From positions 1 to 12,568 of the forward strand of contig CAJUJN010000073.1 in assembly GCA_910586775.1 (NCBI GenBank): 12,568 bases of DNA, in the 5' to 3' direction. The stretch's first letter is position 1, and every line of letters begins with the position of its first letter. Source of the DNA: an uncultured Acetatifactor sp. Its GTDB lineage: Bacteria > Bacillota > Clostridia > Lachnospirales > Lachnospiraceae. Position numbers and translations under genes: made by a program. Of this stretch, positions 6,649 to 12,568 are shown piece by piece. The notes beneath the pieces were generated by a model. That model worked only from the letters and a program-made list of their open reading frames with translations, did no database searches and was not told the origin of the DNA.

Positions 6649-8463
6649 TTATCTACCTTGATCTTCTTGCGAACGCAGCATTTCAATCAATGCCTTCAGC
6701 CCCATCTCGCCCATATCCTGCTTCCCGGCTTCCGCATCCCTTCTTCTCACTGACACGGTATGCCCCGCCTGCTCTTTCTCCCCCAGGATAATCATATACG
6801 GCACCTTATCCATCTGCGCCTCCCGGATTTTATATCCCAGCTTTTCGTCGCTCTCATCCGCTTCCGCCCGTATGCCTGCTGCCCCCAGGGCTTCCAGAAC
6901 CTCCCCGGCATAGGACAGGTATCTGGCTGAGACAGGCAGCACCTTCACCTGTACGGGAGACAGCCATAGGGGAAACTTCCCCGCGTAATGCTCAATCAGT
7001 ATCCCGATAAAGCGCTCCAGAGAACCAAATATGGCGCGGTGTATCATAATCGGCCTGTGCTTCTCCCCGTCCGCTCCGATGTATTCCGCGCCAAACCGCC
7101 GCGGAAGCTGAAAGTCAAGCTGAATCGTCCCGCACTGCCAGGTACGGCCTATGGAATCTTTCAGATGAAAATCCAGCTTGGGCCCATAAAATGCCCCGTC
7201 TCCTTCATTTACGGAATAGGGCACCTCCAGCGTGTCCATGGCTTCGGCCAGCGCCTGCGTCGCAAGCTCCCACTCTTCGTCGGTGCCGATGCTTTCCTCC
7301 GGCCTGGTAGACAGTTCCACATGGTATTCAAACCCAAATTTCTGATACACGGTATCAATCAGCCTGGCCACATTCTGAATTTCGTTAATTATTTGTCCTT
7401 CCGTCATAAAAATATGAGCGTCATCCTGGGTGCACTCCCGTACCCGCATCAGCCCGTGGAGCGTGCCGGACTTTTCATGCCGGTGAATCAACCCCAGCTC
7501 TGCCAGCCGCAGGGGCAAATCCCGATAAGAATGGGGTTGGGACTGGTATACCAGCATGCCGCCGGGACAACTCATGGGTTTGACGGCATATTCTCTGTGA
7601 TCCACCATGGTGGTATACATCTTATCCCTGTAATGTTCCCAATGGCCCGAATTTTCCCACAATCTCCTGTCCAGCATAATGGGCGTGGAAATCTCCTGAT
7701 ACCCCGCCTGTCTGTGCAGTCCCCGCCAGTAATCCAGCAGCAGATTTTTCAGCGCCATCCCCTTTGGCAGGAAAAAGGGCAGTCCTGTTCCCTCTTCCGC
7801 CAGGAGAAAAATGCCCAGTTCCTTTCCCAGCTTTCGGTGGTCTCTGGCCTTTGCCTCCTGAAGCATGTACAGATACTCCTCCATTTGGGCTTCCTTTGGG
7901 AAAGAGATGCCGTAAATCCGTGTCAGCATTTTTTCATGTTCGTCTCCTTTCCAGTACGCTCCGGCAACGGATAACAGCCGAACCGCTTTAATCCGGCTTG
8001 TGTTGGAGATATGAGGGCCTTCGCAGTATTCCGCGTATTCCCCCTGCCTGTAAAAGCTGACTGCTTTCTCCCCCGGCAAGTCCCGAAGCAATTCCAGCTG
8101 ATAACACTCGCCATGTTCCTCCATATACGCTTTTGCTTCTTCCAGACTGAGCGCATACACCTGAAGCGAAAGTGATTTCCTGATAATCTGCCTCATCTCT
8201 TCTTCCAATTCCTGCAGATGCTCCTCCGCGAAGGGAAATCCGAAGTCAAAGTCGTAGTAAAAACCGTTTTCAATGGCCGAACCGCCGGCACGCTTTGCGT
8301 CCGGGTACAGGTGCTTCACCGCCTGTGCCAGCACATGGGCGCTGGTGTGCCAGAATGCCTTTCTCCCCTCCTGCTTCGGCTCCGCATCCGCGCCGAACAC
8401 GCCGGGACGCTGCTCCTCGAATAGTGCCTCTCTGATTTCTCCGTTTTTCAGTAGAACCTTCAT
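6649..8463 (-). CDS. thrS: Threonyl-tRNA synthetase lacking full TGS domain
   Basis: This 604-residue enzyme charges tRNA-Thr with threonine. The editing domain keeps its four metal-site-like residues: H39 and H43 (HTSAH) and C147 and H151 (CEGPH). The class II catalytic core shows zinc ligands C299 (MSCPGG), H350 (DDAHIF) and H475 (IMIHRA), motif 2 around RHEKSGTLHGLMRVRE, and motif 3 GSLERF at 480-485. A C-terminal anticodon-binding domain follows from about residue 500. Typical bacterial ThrS has some 640 residues with an N-terminal TGS domain of about 60; here only about 38 residues precede HTSAH, so TGS is missing or reduced to MKVLLKNGEI. Start: ATG at 8463 after AAAGGAG with a seven-base gap; the frame runs upstream into the leader. 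A T-box leader controls it. It may be a second, stress-type ThrS; a housekeeping copy elsewhere cannot be judged here. Confidence 0.95.
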   Translation of the reverse strand: MKVLLKNGEIREALFEEQRPGVFGADAEPKQEGRKAFWHTSAHVLAQAVKHLYPDAKRAGGSAIENGFYYDFDFGFPFAEEHLQELEEEMRQIIRKSLSLQVYALSLEEAKAYMEEHGECYQLELLRDLPGEKAVSFYRQGEYAEYCEGPHISNTSRIKAVRLLSVAGAYWKGDEHEKMLTRIYGISFPKEAQMEEYLYMLQEAKARDHRKLGKELGIFLLAEEGTGLPFFLPKGMALKNLLLDYWRGLHRQAGYQEISTPIMLDRRLWENSGHWEHYRDKMYTTMVDHREYAVKPMSCPGGMLVYQSQPHSYRDLPLRLAELGLIHRHEKSGTLHGLMRVRECTQDDAHIFMTEGQIINEIQNVARLIDTVYQKFGFEYHVELSTRPEESIGTDEEWELATQALAEAMDTLEVPYSVNEGDGAFYGPKLDFHLKDSIGRTWQCGTIQLDFQLPRRFGAEYIGADGEKHRPIMIHRAIFGSLERFIGILIEHYAGKFPLWLSPVQVKVLPVSARYLSYAGEVLEALGAAGIRAEADESDEKLGYKIREAQMDKVPYMIILGEKEQAGHTVSVRRRDAEAGKQDMGEMGLKALIEMLRSQEDQGR

Positions 8464-8499
8464 GATTGCTGCTCCTTTCTTTATCCCTGGGAACTGCCG

Positions 8500-8521
8500 G
8501 AAAATTGCTGCCGCAATTTTC
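8500..8521 (-). promoter_or_regulatory. Leader hairpin next to thrS ribosome binding site
   Basis: GAAAATTGC and GCAATTTTC form a perfect 9-bp stem with a four-base loop, ending 36 bases before the ThrS start codon. On the sense (minus) strand no T-run follows, so it is not a standard terminator. Its closeness to the ribosome binding site suggests a role in translation or mRNA processing, which is inference. Confidence 0.45.
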
Positions 8522-8526
8522 TTTTG

Positions 8527-8557
8527 ATTACAGGGTTCGCGAGATGCTTCCTGTAAT
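8527..8557 (-). promoter_or_regulatory. Second leader hairpin before thrS
   Basis: ATTACAGG and CCTGTAAT are perfect 8-bp inverted arms (8527-8534 and 8550-8557) with a 15-base loop. Five bases separate this from the 8500-8521 hairpin, so the two would stack in the mRNA leader after the T-box terminator. Confidence 0.45.
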
Positions 8558-8692
8558 TTCAGGCATTTCCTCATGCACCGCCTTCCTGCCCGCAACGGAA
8601 ATCAACCTGCAGCGGCCTGTGCATACATCTGATTGATAGATGACCGCAGAACTGCCCTGATTCATAATTCCGCCGCCACACTGCAACAACAT

Positions 8693-8737
8693 AAGAAAAG
8701 CACCCATAAGACCGCTGATAAACAGTCTTAAGGGTGC
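8693..8737 (-). terminator. T-box conditional terminator
   Basis: The stem has GCACCC against GGGTGC, then TTAAGAC against GTCTTA with one bulged base, a loop of about ten bases, and a TTTTCTT tail (8693-8699). It lies directly after the T-box sequence, as expected for an intrinsic terminator in competition with the antiterminator. Confidence 0.88.
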
Positions 8738-8970
8738 ATTTTGCACGGTTCCACCTTAACTTTTCACTTCGGATTCCAACAAATCCTATCCTTTAACGCA
8801 GGCATACGGCAACGCTTACCGGCACAGCTCACAGTACTCTTCAGCATTGCGGCTCAGGAATGGTTTTCGTCTGCTTTCCTCATAAACGGCTTCCACCAAA
8901 TGCCGTTCTCTCTGGATGATTCCGCACAAACTACTCTTTCCGTCATCGCTTTTCTTATATTGCTGAGTAT
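8693..8970 (-). ncRNA. T-box riboswitch, Thr specifier, upstream of thrS
   Basis: Read on the minus strand, the leader has the T-box parts in order. Stem I has AGTA...GCGG on the 5' side pairing with CCGC...TACT. AGAGAG (8908-8913) is followed by the distal hairpin AACGGC-loop-GCCGTT (8885-8907) with GGTGGAA in the loop. The specifier region is GAAAACCATTC with codon ACC at 8862-8864, a threonine codon matching the downstream gene. The T-box sequence AAGGTGGAACCGTG is at 8744-8757. A terminator follows, GCACCCTTAAGAC pairing with GTCTTATGGGTGC, then TTTTCTT (8693-8737). Uncharged tRNA-Thr is expected to pair with the specifier and the T-box bulge, favour the antiterminator and let thrS be transcribed when threonine is short. 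Confidence 0.92.
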
Positions 8971-8999
8971 ACCTTATCAGATTCTTTCCTGATTGTCAA
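8966..8999 (-). promoter_or_regulatory. Promoter of the thrS T-box leader
   Basis: On the minus strand a perfect TTGACA (8994-8999) is followed after 17 bases by TAAGGT (8971-8976). TATACT (8966-8971) is a better -10 sequence but would need a 22-base spacer. Either way transcription would begin just before stem I of the T-box. Confidence 0.55.
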
Positions 9000-9055
9000 T
9001 GGAAAAATTTTTTGTAATCCCTGAAAGTTTCTTCTGCCTTTTACGATTTTACAGG

Positions 9056-9061
9056 TATAAT
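9056..9061 (+). promoter_or_regulatory. Possible -10 box for sigma-factor gene
   Basis: A perfect TATAAT lies 168 bases before the start at 9229, but no good -35 box is seen at 16-18 bases. ECF genes are often self-regulated from their own promoter; I could not settle on one in 9062-9210. Confidence 0.25.
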
Positions 9062-9228
9062 GGAAGACAGCCTGACACGATAACCCCTGTTACTCCCGGG
9101 TTCATTTCATCTGTTCACAGTAAACCCCCATGTAACGAGCTGTTCCACCTTGCACAAAAGCAGTGCCATAAAGTGAATTGCCTCACCATGCATAATTTAG
9201 TCATTTACCCACAAGAAAGGAGGACATT

Positions 9229-9783
9229 ATGGAAGACTCCGAAATTATCTCCCTGCTTTGGGAGCGCAACGAATCAGCCCTTGATGAAATCATTTACCAG
9301 TATGGACGGATGCTGAAAAGCTTTGCCCGCCGCATTCTCCCCACATCTCAGGATGCCGAAGAATGCATAAACGACGCTCTGCTGGACATCTGGAACACCA
9401 TTCCGCCAAAACTCCCGGAAACCATAGCCTCCTATGTTGCCATGCTTACCAGGCGCAGAGCAGTTGACAGACTGCGCCGCCTGACAGCAAAAAAGCGGGG
9501 CGGCGGTGTCTATCTGGTTGCACTGGATGAACTGGAAGACTGTATTCCCGGCGGCACTGAATTTGACGAGGATACGGAAACACTGAGAGAAGCGCTCAAC
9601 AGTTTCCTCACCTCCCTGCCAGAAGAAGACAGAGCAATTTTCATTGGACGCTATTTTGCCCTGGAGTCCATTGAATCCCTGGCGAAAAGCAGCCATGTTA
9701 CCAAAAATACCATTAATATCCGCCTCACCAGGATACGAAAGAAGCTGAGACTCTGGCTGGAAGAAAGGAGCATTTTCATATGA
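9229..9783 (+). CDS. ECF-type RNA polymerase sigma factor
   Basis: A 184-residue sigma-70-family protein of the extracytoplasmic-function group, which directs RNA polymerase to a small stress regulon. Region 2 covers about residues 15-85, with DEIIYQYGRMLKSFARRIL, then SQDAEECINDALLDIWNTIP and a basic TRRRAVDRLRR segment for -10 melting. Region 4 covers about 125-180: LPEEDRAIFIGRYF followed by the helix-turn-helix LAKSSHVTKNTINIRLTRIR that reads the -35 box. Length and two-domain layout are normal for the group. The start is the ATG at 9229 with a strong AAAGGAGG six bases upstream. Its stop overlaps the start of the next gene by ATGA, which implies coupled translation with its probable anti-sigma partner. 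Confidence 0.95.
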   Translation: MEDSEIISLLWERNESALDEIIYQYGRMLKSFARRILPTSQDAEECINDALLDIWNTIPPKLPETIASYVAMLTRRRAVDRLRRLTAKKRGGGVYLVALDELEDCIPGGTEFDEDTETLREALNSFLTSLPEEDRAIFIGRYFALESIESLAKSSHVTKNTINIRLTRIRKKLRLWLEERSIFI

Positions 9784-10787
9784 GTATACATAACAGGGAA
9801 CAATTGATGACTGCCATTGGAGAAATTGACGAAAAATATATCAGTGAGTATCTCAATAAATGTGCTCATCCAACCCGCTCCCACCGTGCCGGGATACGGC
9901 ATACTTTCATTCTGGCTGCTGCCATGGCTGCACTGTTGAGCACTGTCAGTATAGCCGCAGTTCCAATGATAGGGCACTTCCTCGCAAATTATGCCCACGA
10001 ACAGGAGCGTATCCTGAAAAACTTTGACGAAATCGAAAGCGAATATGCCGTCTCCATAGGAGATACTCAGGATTGCAACGGTGTTATAGGAACTCTGAAC
10101 AGTGCCATCCTGGAAGACCATTACCTGCTGCTGAGTTATACCTTCGACTGGAGCGGGCTGGAAGAAGCACAGGACGGTTCTTTCCACACCTGGTATCTGC
10201 CCTGGTTTTTCTATATTACGGAAGGGAACAATGTAATCTGCCATTCCGCATACACCAATGGACTGCATACCCAGATTTATCCGGAAAATGACAAAAATGA
10301 TTTCACAGGCACTTACCTGTACTGCATTGACCTGGATAACATTCCGGGCGAAAGCCTGATCGGAAGGGAACTGACTGCGCAGCTTCTCTACTCCGGAAAC
10401 GGAGACGGATTTATCAGCACCTTTACTCCCCAATCCTGTTTTACAGACCGGAACTGGAGCATCAATAAAGACTATCAGTTCGAATCGCATGAATTACGGC
10501 TGAAAGAAGTCCGGGAATCTGCCCTCTATGTGACACTTTTCCTTGACTGTGCCACCATCGGGCATGCAGGAGACGAATATCAGTTTGTCCTGTCGGATGA
10601 GCTGAATCATGACTATTCCGTCTATTCTTATGGGGATGACGACAGCTACTGGTTTATCAAACCGGAGAGCACAGGAGCACAGTTAACCCTGAAAATAGTC
10701 CGCAGCCATCTGCAAACCGATACCGTGGGGCAAATTATTGAAGACAGTTATGAAGTGCTTTATGAGATTCCAATTGAGCTGAACTGA
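9780..10787 (+). CDS. Membrane protein, likely anti-sigma factor (DUF4179-like)
   Basis: A 335-residue protein. Residues 1-40 are cytoplasmic and include the short GEIDEKYISEYL segment typical of Firmicutes partners of ECF sigma factors. One transmembrane helix spans about 42-65 (FILAAAMAALLSTVSIAAVP). The remaining 270 residues would be outside the cell and are rich in Tyr, Asp and aromatic beta-strand-like sequence, with no enzyme motif I recognise. The layout matches the DUF4179-type anti-sigma proteins that sit right after ECF genes. The gene overlaps the sigma gene by four bases (ATGA), so it has no independent spacer. The expected role is to hold the sigma factor at the membrane until an external signal is sensed. 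That role comes from position and layout; no zinc-binding anti-sigma motif is present. Confidence 0.82.
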   Translation: MSIHNREQLMTAIGEIDEKYISEYLNKCAHPTRSHRAGIRHTFILAAAMAALLSTVSIAAVPMIGHFLANYAHEQERILKNFDEIESEYAVSIGDTQDCNGVIGTLNSAILEDHYLLLSYTFDWSGLEEAQDGSFHTWYLPWFFYITEGNNVICHSAYTNGLHTQIYPENDKNDFTGTYLYCIDLDNIPGESLIGRELTAQLLYSGNGDGFISTFTPQSCFTDRNWSINKDYQFESHELRLKEVRESALYVTLFLDCATIGHAGDEYQFVLSDELNHDYSVYSYGDDDSYWFIKPESTGAQLTLKIVRSHLQTDTVGQIIEDSYEVLYEIPIELN

Positions 10788-10907
10788 CGCCTCTGCTTTG
10801 ACTTCAGACAGCCAACACCTGCCTTTTTCATTTCACTGCGAAAAGCCTGCTCCGATAAATTTGCTCTCTTCGCTGCCCTTCCGGCTTGAGCAGCCCATCG
10901 CTGACCA

Positions 10908-10955
10908 GAGAAAAAAGAGTCGTAAGGGTTCCTTTTCTTTCGCCTCTTTTTTCTC
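10908..10955. terminator. Possible terminator: 12-bp inverted repeat
   Basis: GAGAAAAAAGAG (10908-10919) and CTCTTTTTTCTC (10944-10955) are perfect inverted arms of 12 bp with 24 bases between. The loop holds a smaller AAGG-GTT-CCTT hairpin. It lies about 120 bases after the anti-sigma stop. The stem is A/T-rich, so it is weaker than a usual intrinsic terminator. Confidence 0.35.
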
Positions 10956-11090
10956 CCTCCATTCCCCCCTGCTTTATCCCCTTCCTGACCGCTGCCTCAC
11001 AGTGGTTCTTTCCGCTTCTTTTTACCCCGGTATACAGCATCAGGTTCAATTATAATATTGCCATTCCAGACTTCTGTGTTCCTCGTATAT

Positions 11091-11261
11091 TTATCTATCA
11101 AATTTACCGGGAACACGAAGCCGAATTGAGACTTTACCTTTTCCACTTATCCAGTTTAAATCCATTTTGTTCAAGCTTTCTGCGGAATGCTTCCCCAAAA
11201 TCATCTGAACCTTTTTTATACTTGAAACATAATTGATGAACCTTTGGCTCATAAGATACAT
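11091..11261 (-). CDS. Small hypothetical protein (weak)
   Basis: A 56-residue frame starts at an ATG (11259-11261) preceded by a perfect AAGGAGG with a nine-base gap. The product is basic (MYLMSQRFINYV... ending RLRVPGKFDR) with no recognisable domain. A second minus-strand frame over the same DNA (11134-11286) reads SYEPKVHQLCFKYKKGSDDF and looks more protein-like, but has no binding site of its own. Perhaps the gene once used that second frame and has been frameshifted near its start. The good ribosome binding site is the main reason for listing it. Confidence 0.3.
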   Translation of the reverse strand: MYLMSQRFINYVSSIKKVQMILGKHSAESLNKMDLNWISGKGKVSIRLRVPGKFDR

Positions 11262-11332
11262 TACTGTTTTCCTCCTTGATCACCACTTAAAGTTTATTCA
11301 TGTCATGTCTTGCTATATTTGGATTCTTTTAA

Positions 11333-11482
11333 TCATATCGCAGGCCCCGTCCGGCAATCTACCTCTTCCAGCCTGACTACTTTCATATATGCGGTGCGCT
11401 CCTCCGCCGCCTCACAGGCGTTGTTATGTCACAAATGGCGGACAGTAATCCCCCTGTGGTCTTCTAAACAGGATTTCCGCAT
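11333..11482 (-). pseudogene. Possible decayed coding stretch
   Basis: Just downstream of the histidine kinase on the same strand, one frame from an ATG at 11480-11482 reads MRKSCLEDHRGITVRHL. It then hits a TGA (11429-11431) and continues HNNACEAAEERTAYMKVVRL to a final stop at 11333-11335. The composition is coding-like, and a single internal stop suggests a recently broken gene tail. There is no clear ribosome binding site and I recognise no family. Confidence 0.25.
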
Positions 11483-11499
11483 CACTCCGATGGCAAAAA

Positions 11500-12399
11500 T
11501 CAATTGTTTCTCCCTTGAAAGAAAATCCAGATACTCAACCTGCCATTGTCATACTCAGCCGATATATTCCCGCCCATCTGCTCGGTCAAATATCTGGCTA
11601 TCGTCAGTCCCACCCCCGTAGATTTCCTGGCAGATTCAACGGTAAAAAAGCGGTCAAACAGCTTGCCCACCTCTACTTCATTCAACCCGTGCGCCGTGTT
11701 GGTAAAGATAATCTCCCCCGTTTCCCGCAGCGTAATCTCCAGATCACCCTCACTGTACTTTATAGCATTATTCAGCAGATTGGAAAATACCCGGGATAAG
11801 GCAGCTCTATCCAACATCCTGACCACCTTCTCTTCCGGCATCTGTATCCCGGGAACGATATTCCGCTCATTCAGAGCTGCATAAGCGGCTGCTATGCTCT
11901 CTTCCAGCACCTTGTTAAGAACAACGGGTTCCCGGGCTATATCGCTATCTTTTGAGAGAATAACAGAATACCGGAAAAGTTCTTCTGTCAGCAGAGTCAG
12001 CATTTCGGAGCGGTTCCTGATAATATCGATGTACCGTTTCACTGTTTCCGTTTTTTCCTCTTTCTCCAGCAAAGCCAGATATCCGCAGATTGCTGTCAGC
12101 GGCGTCCTGAGATCATGGGAAATATTTGTAACCGCATTTTTCAGCTCCGTATCTCCCTGTCGGAATCTATGATGCTCTGTGCGAAGTTTTTGGAGCTGTA
12201 TATTGACGGTGTCAGCCAAATGGCACATATGCTTATCCCTGCTTGAAATGTCGATCAGCGTGTTCGTATCGGTTTGCAATCTGTCGGCAAAGGCGTCTGC
12301 AATTTCCTCTGCAGCCTTTTGCAAAATAAGTATTTTTACAAACAGGCCAATCACCGCCAACGCCAGAATGGCGATCAGTCCCCATAACCATACTGTCAT
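11500..12399 (-). CDS. Sensor histidine kinase
   Basis: A 299-residue membrane-bound kinase of a two-component system. One transmembrane helix is at residues 5-27 with almost nothing outside the cell, so it likely senses within the membrane or through a partner protein. A helical linker follows (28-88). The HisKA domain has phosphoacceptor H95 in NISHDLRTPLTAICGYL. The ATPase domain has N box NLLNNAIKYS (207-216), an F-box-like LFDRFF (247-252) and G box TGVGLTIA (261-268); the usual DxG box is replaced by TNTAHGL, as in several small Firmicutes kinases. The start is the ATG at 12399 with AAGGAG six bases upstream. The binding site directly touches the tandem repeat, so the upstream gene, expected to be the response regulator, lies off the window. 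Confidence 0.93.
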   Translation of the reverse strand: MTVWLWGLIAILALAVIGLFVKILILQKAAEEIADAFADRLQTDTNTLIDISSRDKHMCHLADTVNIQLQKLRTEHHRFRQGDTELKNAVTNISHDLRTPLTAICGYLALLEKEEKTETVKRYIDIIRNRSEMLTLLTEELFRYSVILSKDSDIAREPVVLNKVLEESIAAAYAALNERNIVPGIQMPEEKVVRMLDRAALSRVFSNLLNNAIKYSEGDLEITLRETGEIIFTNTAHGLNEVEVGKLFDRFFTVESARKSTGVGLTIARYLTEQMGGNISAEYDNGRLSIWIFFQGRNN

Positions 12400-12411
12400 A
12401 TCAAACTCCTT

Positions 12412-12568
12412 ATTTCAGATCTTTTTACGGAACAAAATCCCGCTGTCCATAATCTCATTTCAAACCTTTTTCCGAACAATGTCTCCTAATGCACATAATC
12501 TCATTTCAAATCTTTTTCCGGAACAATGCCCCCTAATGCACATAACCTTATTTCAAATCCCTTTTCCG
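12412..12568. repeat. Imperfect tandem repeat, unit about 46 bp
   Basis: Units start at 12412, 12457, 12503 and 12550 (the last cut by the window edge), with lengths of 45, 46 and 47 bases. Each begins ATTTCA(A/G)A followed by a T-rich run and CCGGAACA or similar, and the middle two share CCTAATGCACATAA. The copies nearest the edge resemble each other most; the copy next to the kinase is the most diverged. On the minus strand each unit reads GGAAAAAGATTTGAAAT, with a TGA in the same relative place. Unit lengths that are not all multiples of three argue against a repeated protein segment. Confidence 0.85.

Larger units (their letters stand above)
10788..11499. other. Gene-poor region between convergent units
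   Basis: It separates the end of the sigma/anti-sigma operon from the end of the histidine kinase gene. It contains an inverted repeat at 10908-10955, pyrimidine-rich plus-strand sequence over about 10925-11040, a small minus-strand open frame with a good ribosome binding site (11091-11261), and an interrupted minus-strand frame (11333-11482). The plus-strand frames here are mostly low-complexity Ser/Phe/Leu/Pro sequence and I do not support them. Confidence 0.5.

Noticed and set aside
6988..7974. 328-residue plus-strand open frame opposite thrS
   Set aside because: Shadow of the conserved ThrS core; no domain pattern.
8528..8746. 72-residue minus-strand frame with a hydrophobic start in the thrS leader
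   Set aside because: Its ATG lies in the T-box/terminator region and the AAGGTGG before it is the T-box sequence itself, so it is an accident of the RNA structure.
9651..10490. 279-residue minus-strand open frame opposite the sigma/anti-sigma pair
   Set aside because: It crosses both real genes on the other strand and has no recognisable motif.
10798..11236. Plus-strand frames after the anti-sigma gene
   Set aside because: Low-complexity Ser/Phe/Pro/Leu content over pyrimidine-rich DNA, without ribosome binding sites.
12412..12568. CRISPR array
   Set aside because: The units are directly tandem at about 46 bp and imperfect, with no separate spacers of uniform length between identical repeats.

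Overview
The window looks like a piece of a Clostridia chromosome, most likely Lachnospiraceae. Strong AAGGAGG-type ribosome binding sites, a Gram-positive T-box leader, a DUF4179-like anti-sigma partner and an IS1595-type element all fit that. This is inference from gene style; no marker gene fixes the species.

Layout, left to right. 1-655 holds no gene I can support. 656-2276 carries two minus-strand genes: a very small protein-kinase-fold protein and an AraC-family regulator. Divergent from the regulator are two plus-strand genes, a ThuA-like protein (2629-3345) and a Gfo/Idh/MocA dehydrogenase (3547-4650); together with the regulator they look like a small sugar-derivative catabolic locus. 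4651-6600 is a scrapyard. It holds a fragment of a GH3 beta-glucosidase-type gene, a short IS1595-family element with recognisable ends but a transposase lacking an internal block, and a frameshifted transposase-like remnant.

6649-8463 is a threonyl-tRNA synthetase without a complete TGS domain. It is preceded by a clear T-box leader whose specifier reads ACC (Thr) and by two further hairpins just before the ribosome binding site. Divergent from it, an ECF sigma factor (9229-9783) overlaps by 4 bases a single-pass membrane protein, its likely anti-sigma factor (9780-10787). 10788-11499 has no confident gene, only a 12-bp inverted repeat and two weak small minus-strand candidates.

The right end carries a minus-strand sensor histidine kinase (11500-12399). 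Upstream of it is an imperfect tandem repeat of about 46 bp that runs off the window edge; its response regulator is presumably beyond the edge.

I see no CRISPR array, no tRNA or rRNA, and no convincing new multi-gene defence or mobile system. The points most worth a second look are the T-box plus twin-hairpin leader of the TGS-less ThrS, the tandem repeat at the kinase's 5' side, the internally deleted IS, and the ThuA/dehydrogenase pair beside a GH3 remnant.
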